This document shows, one piece after another, positions 1-5,396 of a stretch of DNA of 5,396 bases. Location of the stretch: positions 1 through 5,396 of the forward strand of contig JAEWCM010000138.1 of assembly GCA_023390635.1 (NCBI GenBank), given 5' to 3'. The notes under the pieces are model-generated. The model was not told the origin of the DNA. It did no database searches and saw nothing but the letters and a program-made list of their open reading frames with translations. The stretch's first letter is position 1. Every line of letters starts with the position of its first letter. Source of the stretch: Bacillota bacterium. Its GTDB lineage: Bacteria > Bacillota > Desulfitobacteriia > Desulfitobacteriales > Desulfitobacteriaceae. The translations under genes were made by a program, and so were the position numbers.

Positions 1-1129
1 ACTTCACCTCATTCAGCCAGGGAATCAATCCAGACATCCCCCAGGTGGCCATAAAGGAAAGTTGAAATCCAATATCCTTTAAAATTACCGGCTGATATAT
101 AAATAGCCCTGTTCCTGCCAATAACAGGCAGCGAAGGCTTGATACCCGCCCCTGCCATAGGCGGCTAAGCAAAACTCCCACTCCCATGATGCTTGCTCTC
201 ATTATTGGGGGACTTGCTCCGCAGAGGCCTGCATAAAGAATGACCACTCCAATACATCCCCAGATGCGCCAAAACCGCGGTAGAAAGAAAAACATCCCCC
301 AAGCCATTAACATAACAAAGGCCACATTGGAACCAGAGGCAGCAAACACATGCAATACCCCTGTAATCTGGTATCGTTCCTTTACCTCTGAAGGAATTTT
401 TCCATCATCACCGAACAATATCCCTTCCATGATGCCCTGTTCGGCCGGTGTCCAGGAAGCAATTCGCTCCCCTACACCGGCCTTGATCCTCCATACTAAA
501 GGGGCGCTTCCCTCTTGGAGAATTTCCAGTTCACCTTTTGCCATAAGGCTACCATTCAAACCACGGGCTGCATTGTAAACCCGATAGTCAAAACCGCCAG
601 TCGTTCCTAAAGCTTTGGGCTGCTCTAACCGGCCCTGAATCCCTATCTTATCCCCTGGCTCCACGATTTCCCAACCTTTGGGAAATTCCCCCTCTCCATC
701 CCGGTAAACTTTTAACCTGTACCTTTTTCCCAAGATCTCTTCCTTGATATAGGGCTCTTCATCTGACTCGCCGAAAACTATCTCTGCCCCAATATGCTCC
801 AGATGGAAGATTCCCTCCCCTTTCTCCTCCGTCACCGTCCAATCCAACAATTCTCCTTCTCCGCTGAACTGCCTGATCTCCAGAGGTTGAGGCAGATTAG
901 CCAGGCCGGATATACCATACATCCCTCCTGCAATAAAAGTTAACAGGAGTAAGATTAACTCAGGTCTGATCAGGCGGCCAAAGAAGTCATCCGGTTTCCA
1001 AAACCACAGACGTAAACCGCATAACAAAAAAAGGGCCGTGACCCACGGCCAAACCTCCTCACTACAGTAAAGCCCCAGCATCCCCCCTAACAAAAGTACA
1101 GCCAGTCTGCCTGTCCAAGGACTTCTCAC
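1..1129 (-). CDS. comEC: ComEC, DNA-uptake channel protein (partial, N-terminal 376 residues)
   Basis: Polytopic membrane protein that forms the channel through which single-stranded transforming DNA crosses the cytoplasmic membrane. The frame is open from the GTG at 1129 to the left edge, giving 376 codons; the family usually runs to about 700-850 residues, so the rest lies outside. In order: hydrophobic segments near residues 8-21, 29-42 and 57-73; a soluble OB-fold-like region at about 85-205 (DUF4131 type); then the start of the Competence domain. Recognisable family motifs are GILFGDDGKIP (236-246), GVLHVFAASGSNV (257-269), GASPPIMRASIMG (304-316) and DIGFQLSFMATWG (352-364). The SG-x-N at 265-268 replaces the commoner SG-x-H. 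The GTG start overlaps the comEA stop as GTGA with no strong ribosome-binding site, which suggests translational coupling. An alternative ATG lies at codon 17. No frameshift is seen. The identity is secure; the exact start is likely. Confidence 0.95.
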   Translation of the reverse strand, partial: MRSPWTGRLAVLLLGGMLGLYCSEEVWPWVTALFLLCGLRLWFWKPDDFFGRLIRPELILLLLTFIAGGMYGISGLANLPQPLEIRQFSGEGELLDWTVTEEKGEGIFHLEHIGAEIVFGESDEEPYIKEEILGKRYRLKVYRDGEGEFPKGWEIVEPGDKIGIQGRLEQPKALGTTGGFDYRVYNAARGLNGSLMAKGELEILQEGSAPLVWRIKAGVGERIASWTPAEQGIMEGILFGDDGKIPSEVKERYQITGVLHVFAASGSNVAFVMLMAWGMFFFLPRFWRIWGCIGVVILYAGLCGASPPIMRASIMGVGVLLSRLWQGRVSSLRCLLLAGTGLFIYQPVILKDIGFQLSFMATWGMSGLIPWLNEVK

Positions 1130-1707
1130 GGTCCCACCACAACCTGGTCGGCCATCTTCTCATAAGTCTTGTCTCCGATTCCTGAGACTTTTTTCAAATC
1201 TTCGGGCATGGCAAATAAGCCATGCTCCTCCCTGTATTTAATAATCCGCTCAGCTAAGGCCGGCCCTATGCCGGGCAGATCATCCAGCTCACCGGCATCA
1301 GCCGTGTTGATATTAATTTTCCCGCCGGAGGCACTGCTGTTCCTGACTGTTTCTACGCCCATTGCCGAACCTTGGCCTTCCGCCGCCCCCCCGGGAGCAA
1401 CAACCACGGCATATGGAATGTTGATTTTTTGCCCGTCTTTCAGACGTTCTGCCAAATTAAGATTATCGATATTTGCCTCGGGAAGAAGCTTGACTTCTTT
1501 CAATGCATCAGCCAAACGAGCATCCACCGGCAGACTCACCAGCCCTTTATTTTCCACTGCACCTGTTATATAAACCACAATTTGCCGGGTTGAAGAGGTC
1601 TTTTCTATGTAGGCCCTAGTCCCATGGGGCAAAAACAGCTTCCAAATCGCCGCCCCCACTAAAATCACCAAGATTCCCCACCAAACATAACGGAGCTTCT
1701 TTTCCAC
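1126..1707 (-). CDS. comEA: ComEA, competence DNA receptor (SLBB + helix-hairpin-helix)
   Basis: Membrane-anchored receptor that binds double-stranded DNA outside the membrane and passes it to the ComEC channel. The 193 residues show the standard layout. One N-terminal membrane anchor at about 9-26 has K3, K4 and R6 on its cytoplasmic side. An SLBB-type domain spans about 42-100 (IVVYITGAVENKG at 43-55, LKDGQKINIPY at 89-99). A Gly/Ala/Ser-rich linker covers about 101-129. A tandem helix-hairpin-helix DNA-binding domain covers 130-191, with ININTAD (131-137), LPGIGPALAERII (144-156) and VSGIGDKTYEKM (174-185). Length is normal for the family. The start is GTG, chosen for the well-spaced ribosome-binding site and because the membrane segment follows directly. 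comEC follows with a 4-base overlap; the comEB (dCMP deaminase) that lies between them in Bacillus subtilis is absent. It is separated from leuS by a terminator and preceded by a sigma-H-like promoter. Confidence 0.96.
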   Translation of the reverse strand: MEKKLRYVWWGILVILVGAAIWKLFLPHGTRAYIEKTSSTRQIVVYITGAVENKGLVSLPVDARLADALKEVKLLPEANIDNLNLAERLKDGQKINIPYAVVVAPGGAAEGQGSAMGVETVRNSSASGGKININTADAGELDDLPGIGPALAERIIKYREEHGLFAMPEDLKKVSGIGDKTYEKMADQVVVGP

Positions 1708-1712
1708 AGCAG

Positions 1713-1719
1713 CACCTTC
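1713..1719 (-). promoter_or_regulatory. Ribosome-binding site supporting the comEA GTG start
   Basis: GAAGGTG lies 5 bases upstream of the GTG at 1707. It matches four consecutive bases (AAGG) of the AAGGAGG ideal at usable spacing. In this frame an upstream TGA (1758-1756) closes the reading frame, and no ATG, GTG, TTG or CTG codon occurs between that stop and the GTG, so GTG is the only plausible start. Confidence 0.7.
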
Positions 1720-1753
1720 TTCTCCAGGAATTCTACTTAAATTCCTCCTTGAA

Positions 1754-1781
1754 ATTCATCTCTGTGCTCCTCTTTTCCTGC
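1754..1781 (-). promoter_or_regulatory. Candidate sigma-H promoter upstream of comEA-comEC
   Basis: On the minus strand GCAGGAAAA (1781-1773) is followed after 12 bases by GATGAAT (1760-1754). This fits the published Bacillus subtilis sigma-H consensus (RNAGGAWWW, 11-12 bases, RNNGAAT) at every defined position. Transcription would start roughly at 1746-1748, leaving a leader of about 40 bases before the comEA GTG at 1707. The site lies between the leuS terminator and comEA, where a promoter for the com pair is needed, and no convincing sigma-A promoter was found in this gap. Sigma-H-type factors control competence genes in several Firmicutes. Function here is inferred from sequence and position only; the local purine richness makes a chance match somewhat easier. 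Confidence 0.6.
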
Positions 1782-1836
1782 CGCGAACTTTGACAAAGAG
1801 TGTCGATTCGAAGATAAAAGCTTTATATTTTTTATT

Positions 1837-1871
1837 AAAAAGAGGCTGTTGCATCTGCAACAGCCCCTCTC
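1837..1871 (-). terminator. Intrinsic terminator downstream of leuS
   Basis: On the minus strand GGCTGTTGC (1865-1857), loop AGAT (1856-1853) and GCAACAGCC (1852-1844) form a perfect 9-bp stem, followed by TCTTTTT (1843-1837). The purine run before the stem (GAGAGG) can pair further with the U-tract through A-U and G-U pairs. It begins 18 bases after the leuS stop codon. The plus-strand version lacks a U-tract, so it is expected to act on the leuS transcript only. It separates leuS from comEA. Confidence 0.9.
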
Positions 1872-1888
1872 TCTTAAACAGCTCTTTA

Positions 1889-4372
1889 CTATTTCACAAC
1901 CACATTGACCAACTTGCCTGGCACAGTGATGATCTTCACAATATCCTTGCCCTGGGTCCAGTCTGACATCTTGGGCTGCTGCCTTACCAACGTTTCCAAG
2001 TCAGAAGCTTCGATCCCTGCCGGAACCTGAATGCGTTCCCGCACTTTGCCGTTGACCTGTAAAACAATGGTCACCTCATTCTGCACCAACGCAGCTTCAT
2101 CCACCTTCGGCCATGACTCCTCATGAATGCTGGTGCTATGGCCCAAAGCGTTCCACAGTTCCTCCCCGATATGAGGAGCAAAAGGTGACAGCAGAGTAAT
2201 GATACTTTCTAATGCCTCTTTAGCTACTGGTAATAAAGCATTCTCTTTTTCTTTATATAGGTAAAGGGCATTAACCAATTCCATAATTGAACTGATAGCC
2301 GTATTGAAATTAAAGCGGGTGCCGATATCATGAGTTACCCTTTGCAGAGCCAGATGAGTCTGCCGCCGCATTTCCTTGGCATCTCCATCCAGTTCTCCCC
2401 ATTCTCCTGCTTCTGCTTTTCCTGACTGTATAAGAGGTGCATATTCAGCCACCAGACGCCATACTCTGTTCAAAAAGCGATAGCAACCCTCTACACCCTG
2501 TTCGCTCCATTCTAAATCCCGTTCAGGCGGAGCAGCAAATAAAATAAACAGCCGAGCCGTATCTGCCCCATACTTGGAGATAATTTCTTCCGGGCTCACT
2601 ACATTTCCCTTGGACTTTGACATTTTTGTCCCGTCCATACAAACCATCCCCTGGGTGAGCAGGTTGGCAAAGGGCTCATCGACTTTTAAATAGCCAAAAT
2701 CCTTTAAGGCCTTGACAAAAAAACGGGAATAGAGCAGGTGGAGAATGGCATGCTCTACACCACCCACGTACTGATCAACATTCATCCAGTAATCGGCTGC
2801 TTGGGAAGAGAAAGGTTCCTTGGCATTGTGGGGATCAGTATAGCGCAGAAAATACCAGGAAGAGCACATAAAGGTATCCATCGTGTCCGTTTCCCGGTGG
2901 GCCTCTCCTCCACAGTGGGGACAAGTGGTATGCATAAATGATTCAGATGTAGTGAGCGGATTTTCTCCAGACTTAAATACCACATCTTCAGGCAACATTA
3001 CCGGCAGATCTTTTTCAGGCACCGGGACAATACCGCATTGGTCACAATAAATCATCGGAATAGGTGCTCCCCAATAACGTTGCCGGGAAATCAACCAGTC
3101 CCGCAAGCGATAATTAACTTTACGCTGACCCATGCCTTTCTTTTCTAAATCATCCGCCATCTTTTCCCATGCCTCAGTGTTTGCTAATCCATCATAGTTT
3201 CCTGAGTTAACCATAATCCCATCTTCCACATAAGCCTCTGACAGCAATAAGCCAGCCTCGTCCGGATCGCTGCCTTGGGGAATGATGACCTTCTTCACAG
3301 GTAAAGCATATTTTGCAGCAAAGCTAAAATCCCTTTCATCATGGGCAGGCACACCCATCACAGCACCGGTGCCGTATTCCAGCAAAACATAGTTGGCAAT
3401 CCAAATCTGAACTCTTTGTCCGCTGAGTGGATTGATACAATACTTGCCGATAAACAGTCCTTCCTTTTCTGTTTCGCTTGAAGTCCGGGCAATTTCATTT
3501 AAACCCTTCATCTTCTCGACAAAATCTTGCACTTCACGTTCAAAGCCTGTCCCCACCACCAGTTTCTGCACCAGGGGATGCTCCGGAGCCAATACTACAT
3601 AGCTCACACCAAGCAGCGTATCAACTCTTGTGGTATAGGCCTTTATCTTATCCGCTGAATCCTCAATCTGAAAATCCAATTCCACGCCCTCTGAGCGTCC
3701 AATCCAATTGCGCTGCATCGTCTTGACCTTCTCGGGCCAACCCGGCAATTTATCCAAGTCATTCAACAGCGCTTCAGCATAGTCAGTAATTTTAAAAAAC
3801 CACTGTTCCAAATCTTTTTTGGTAACAGGAGTATCGCAGCGCTCACAGGCTCCGTCCACGACCTGCTCATTAGCCAACACAGTAGCACAGGAAGGACACC
3901 AGTTCACTGCTGCCTTTTTCTTATATACTAAACCATGTTTATAAAACTCCAAAAACATCCATTGAGTCCAGCGATAATAATCAGGGTGACAGGTTGCCAC
4001 TTCCCGGTCCCAATCGTAAGAAATCCCCATCTCCTGAAGCTGCCGACGCATATTGTCGATATTTTTCCACGTCCACTCGGCAGGAGGAGTTTGATGCTTG
4101 ATCGCCGCATTTTCTGCCGGCAACCCAAATGAATCCCAGCCAATGGGATGAAGCACATTATATCCTTGCCGCCGCTTAAAGCGGGCAATCACGTCCACAA
4201 TAGAATAATTGCGAACATGTCCAATATGCAAATTACCGGAAGGATAAGGGAACATCGCCAAGGCGTAATATTTCGGCTTGGTCAAGTTTTCTTCCACACG
4301 ATAGGACTTATGCTCCAGCCAGTATTTTTGCCATTTCGGTTCTATTTTAGAAAATTCGTATCTCTCATCCAT
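1889..4372 (-). CDS. leuS: Leucyl-tRNA synthetase (LeuRS)
   Basis: Cytoplasmic class I synthetase that charges tRNA-Leu with leucine using ATP and edits mischarged products. The 827 residues are complete and in the usual bacterial range. In order: catalytic-domain HIGH motif (residues 49-52, in PYPSGNLHIGH); a zinc-knuckle cysteine set CPSC (159-162) and CERC (176-179); the CP1 editing domain at about 225-420 with the threonine-rich TTRVDT (247-252) and GTGAVMGVPAHDERD (334-348), whose D345 is the conserved editing aspartate; DWLISRQRYWG (425-435); two further CxxC pairs (443/446, 484/487); CSSWYFLRY (503-511); the KMSKS loop (583-587); then the anticodon-binding region and the C-terminal domain (about 765-827). 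There is little room for the leucine-specific insertion seen before KMSKS in Escherichia coli. The ATG has a perfect AAGGAGG (4386-4380) 7 bases upstream. It has its own promoter, a leader hairpin and a downstream terminator, so it looks monocistronic. Confidence 0.99.
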   Translation of the reverse strand: MDERYEFSKIEPKWQKYWLEHKSYRVEENLTKPKYYALAMFPYPSGNLHIGHVRNYSIVDVIARFKRRQGYNVLHPIGWDSFGLPAENAAIKHQTPPAEWTWKNIDNMRRQLQEMGISYDWDREVATCHPDYYRWTQWMFLEFYKHGLVYKKKAAVNWCPSCATVLANEQVVDGACERCDTPVTKKDLEQWFFKITDYAEALLNDLDKLPGWPEKVKTMQRNWIGRSEGVELDFQIEDSADKIKAYTTRVDTLLGVSYVVLAPEHPLVQKLVVGTGFEREVQDFVEKMKGLNEIARTSSETEKEGLFIGKYCINPLSGQRVQIWIANYVLLEYGTGAVMGVPAHDERDFSFAAKYALPVKKVIIPQGSDPDEAGLLLSEAYVEDGIMVNSGNYDGLANTEAWEKMADDLEKKGMGQRKVNYRLRDWLISRQRYWGAPIPMIYCDQCGIVPVPEKDLPVMLPEDVVFKSGENPLTTSESFMHTTCPHCGGEAHRETDTMDTFMCSSWYFLRYTDPHNAKEPFSSQAADYWMNVDQYVGGVEHAILHLLYSRFFVKALKDFGYLKVDEPFANLLTQGMVCMDGTKMSKSKGNVVSPEEIISKYGADTARLFILFAAPPERDLEWSEQGVEGCYRFLNRVWRLVAEYAPLIQSGKAEAGEWGELDGDAKEMRRQTHLALQRVTHDIGTRFNFNTAISSIMELVNALYLYKEKENALLPVAKEALESIITLLSPFAPHIGEELWNALGHSTSIHEESWPKVDEAALVQNEVTIVLQVNGKVRERIQVPAGIEASDLETLVRQQPKMSDWTQGKDIVKIITVPGKLVNVVVK

Positions 4373-4463
4373 TACCTTTCCTCCTTAAATCAGGCTTAAT
4401 CACCCCAGAGCCGCCTTACCTTTAAGATCACACTGCTCCTAGAGGTTATATGCTTACCTTTAT

Positions 4464-4488
4464 AAAGAAAACTTGGCTTGCGCCAAGT
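4464..4488 (-). terminator. Terminator-like hairpin in the rsfS-leuS gap, inside the predicted leuS leader
   Basis: On the minus strand ACTTGGC (4488-4482), loop GCAA (a GNRA tetraloop, 4481-4478) and GCCAAGT (4477-4471) form a perfect 7-bp stem, followed by TTTCTTT (4470-4464). It could terminate read-through from yqeK-rsfS, whose last stop codon is about 100 bases upstream. However, it also lies about 26 bases downstream of the start predicted for the leuS promoter, so leuS transcripts would have to pass through it. It may be an attenuator. No T-box consensus (AGGGTGGNACCGCG) is visible. The structure is clear; its role is uncertain. Confidence 0.65.
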
Positions 4489-4520
4489 CGCAGTATCTTC
4501 CATCATTCATTCTGACATTA

Positions 4521-4548
4521 ATTTTAGCAAATCACTTTTCTTTGTCAA
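4521..4548 (-). promoter_or_regulatory. Sigma-A promoter for leuS
   Basis: On the minus strand TTGACA (4548-4543) is a perfect -35 hexamer. After 16 bases comes TAAAAT (4526-4521), which matches the -10 consensus at 5 of 6 positions. Transcription would begin near 4514, giving a leuS leader of about 140 bases. A perfect TATAAT also occurs at 4555-4550 but has no good -35 partner. The promoter lies downstream of the rsfS stop codon and so gives leuS expression independent of yqeK-rsfS. Confidence 0.8.
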
Positions 4549-4584
4549 GATTATAAGTCAGGAGAAAACATCAGGCTACTGAGC

Positions 4585-4926
4585 TTAAACCGTCAATACT
4601 TCCCCGTCCCCCCATAGTCTTTCCAAGTTGTAAAAATCTCTTTGTTCAGGGGTCATGACGTGGATCACCAAGTCACCGGCATCAACCAGGACCCATTGGG
4701 CTTCAGGCAGTCCTTCAATGCGCAAGATCTGTATCCCTGCTTCAGGCAATCTTTCCTCCAGATTATCAGCGATAGCCTTTACCTGTGTTGTAGAATTTCC
4801 GGTCACAATCATAAAATAATCGGTTACATTGGAAATTCCCTTTAAATTCAACAACACCGTATCATGGCCCTTTTTCTCTTCAACAATCTCAACAGCCTTT
4901 TTCAAATGACTTGTCTGAAGTTCCAA
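4585..4926 (-). CDS. rsfS: Ribosomal silencing factor RsfS (YbeB/YqeL, DUF143)
   Basis: Binds ribosomal protein uL14 on the large subunit and blocks joining of the 30S and 50S subunits, lowering translation when nutrients are short. The 113 residues are full length for this single-domain family. Conserved blocks are an N-terminal helix with AVEIVEEKKGHD (11-22), DYFMIVTGNS (36-45) with the following helix TTQVKAIADNLEERL, and the C-terminal signature at 72-107 containing W78, DAGDLVIHVM (82-91), R96, Y99 and LERLWGD (101-107). The start is TTG, supported by a perfect ribosome-binding site. The first 38 bases overlap the end of yqeK, and yqeK-rsfS adjacency is widespread in Firmicutes, so co-transcription and translational coupling are likely. 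No promoter of its own is seen. The function is taken from the family. Confidence 0.97.
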   Translation of the reverse strand: MELQTSHLKKAVEIVEEKKGHDTVLLNLKGISNVTDYFMIVTGNSTTQVKAIADNLEERLPEAGIQILRIEGLPEAQWVLVDAGDLVIHVMTPEQRDFYNLERLWGDGEVLTV

Positions 4927-5396
4927 TATTAAGCCTCCTTCTTAAATCTTCATAAGTTAATCTGGTTTGAGGATGTATTGGTCGCCCACCCTGCTCCAGA
5001 TATTTTAAAACCTCACTCACACAAACAAAAGTACCCTTCTCCAAATTATCATACAGGGAATGGCGCAATTTGTCCACTTCAGGAAAAGTACGGCCTTCTT
5101 CTGTCAGATCAGCACTATAAATTAACATTTCCAAAGATGACATTTTAGGGGCTCCCAAGGTATGGTGGGCCACAGCAGCCAGCACTTCTCCATCCTCAAT
5201 ATTCCAGTTATGCTCCAGCCAATAGGCGGCAATCGGCCCATGCAGCACGTTAGGATTCTCCCGATCCTCAGGATATCTGATTAATCCCCATCGTTCCGCA
5301 ATCTCCAGCTGCCTGTCCAGGGGAATTTGTTTAGCCAAGTCGTGGGCCAACCCGGCCATTCTGGCTTTTTGAGCATTCAAGCCATGGTGTATTGCC
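4889..5396 (-). CDS. yqeK: YqeK, HD-domain Ap4A hydrolase (partial, N-terminus off window)
   Basis: HD-superfamily metalloenzyme; characterised YqeK proteins hydrolyse diadenosine tetraphosphate (Ap4A) symmetrically to two ADP. The frame remains open to the right edge, so about 168 codons are present and perhaps 20-30 N-terminal residues, including the first metal-binding histidine, are missing. A TTG at 5380 could be mistaken for a start, but the upstream codons (A-I-H-H-G) continue the family alignment, so it reads as an internal leucine. Numbered from that leucine, the HD pair is H13-D14 in AGLAHDLAK, followed by LHGPIAA (H47), the AVAHHTLGAPKMSSLEMLIYS block (H72) and D91 in ADLTEEGR, all typical of the family. 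The C-terminal region contains IHPQTRLTYEDL. Its last 38 bases overlap rsfS, with which it probably forms one transcript. Confidence 0.94.
   Translation of the reverse strand, partial: AIHHGLNAQKARMAGLAHDLAKQIPLDRQLEIAERWGLIRYPEDRENPNVLHGPIAAYWLEHNWNIEDGEVLAAVAHHTLGAPKMSSLEMLIYSADLTEEGRTFPEVDKLRHSLYDNLEKGTFVCVSEVLKYLEQGGRPIHPQTRLTYEDLRRRLNIGTSDKSFEKGC
4934..4940 (-). promoter_or_regulatory. Ribosome-binding site fixing the rsfS TTG start
   Basis: A perfect AAGGAGG on the minus strand, 7 bases upstream of TTG at 4926. It lies inside the yqeK coding sequence and decides in favour of the TTG, which extends rsfS 38 bases into yqeK. Confidence 0.85.

Noticed and set aside
240..578. Plus-strand open frames such as 240-578, 1169-1573 and 4148-4399 as possible genes.
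   Set aside because: Each lies antisense to, or mostly over, a clearly recognised minus-strand gene and shows no family resemblance.
1733..1759. An 8-codon mini-ORF (ATG at 1759, TAG ending at 1733) with GAGG upstream, just before comEA.
   Set aside because: Its ATG overlaps the -10 box of the sigma-H-like promoter and would lie upstream of that transcript's start; such a short frame is expected by chance.
3617..3634. TTRVDT in the LeuRS editing domain where many LeuRS have TTRPDT, as possible loss of editing.
   Set aside because: The threonines and the conserved D345 in the AHDERD motif are intact, and the proline position is not a known catalytic residue, so this reads as natural variation.
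4308..4321. A 14-base repeat, TTATGCTCCAGCCA, also present at 5208-5221.
   Set aside because: Both copies encode the peptide WLEH in unrelated proteins (LeuRS and YqeK); two copies 900 bases apart with no flanking similarity look like coincidence.
4460..4510. A 16-residue leader-peptide ORF (ATG at 4510, TAA ending at 4460) spanning the leuS leader hairpin, with two leucine codons.
   Set aside because: The ATG is only about 4 bases from the predicted transcript start and has no ribosome-binding site, and two leucines out of sixteen do not make a leucine-sensing run. A second overlapping frame from 4506 is no better.
4550..4555. A perfect TATAAT on the minus strand as an alternative leuS -10 box.
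   Set aside because: No -35-like hexamer 16-18 bases upstream and no TG extension; the TTGACA/TAAAAT pair just downstream is far better.
4373..4584. T-box riboswitch ahead of leuS, looked for because it is common in Firmicutes.
   Set aside because: No AGGGTGGNACCGCG-like element on the minus strand, and the hairpin lies too close to the predicted 5' end to be a T-box terminator.

Overview
This is an ordinary housekeeping and competence segment of a Gram-positive, probably clostridial genome. All five genes lie on the minus strand, so transcription runs from high to low coordinates. The order is yqeK (partial, N-terminus off the right edge), rsfS, leuS, comEA, comEC (partial, C-terminal half off the left edge). 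Perfect AAGGAGG ribosome-binding sites, GTG and TTG starts, U-tract terminators, and YqeK and RsfS next to ComEA/ComEC all point to the Firmicutes. Moderate base composition and the look of the proteins suggest a Peptococcaceae/Desulfitobacterium-like organism, but that placement is an impression and no search was run.

Region by region, read in the direction of transcription: 5396-4889 encodes most of YqeK, an HD-domain Ap4A hydrolase. It overlaps by 38 bases the TTG-initiated rsfS (4926-4585), a ribosome silencing factor. A 212-base gap follows. It carries a strong sigma-A-type promoter (4548-4521) and, inside the predicted leuS leader, a GNRA-loop hairpin with a U-tract (4488-4464). leuS (4372-1889) encodes a complete leucyl-tRNA synthetase and is followed 18 bases later by an intrinsic terminator (1871-1837). 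The next gap holds a stretch matching the published Bacillus sigma-H promoter consensus at every defined position (1781-1754). Then come comEA (1707-1126) and comEC (from 1129), joined by a 4-base GTGA overlap.

The window therefore holds three functional blocks: nucleotide stress and ribosome control (yqeK-rsfS), translation (leuS), and transformation DNA uptake (comEA-comEC). In the last block ComEA binds DNA outside the membrane and ComEC forms the channel. The terminator plus the sigma-H-like promoter suggest that the com pair is transcribed independently of leuS. No RNA genes, mobile elements, CRISPR arrays or large repeats were seen, and no plus-strand gene is supported. I see no evidence for a previously undescribed system. 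The two observations most worth a second look are both regulatory: the sigma-H site and the leuS leader.
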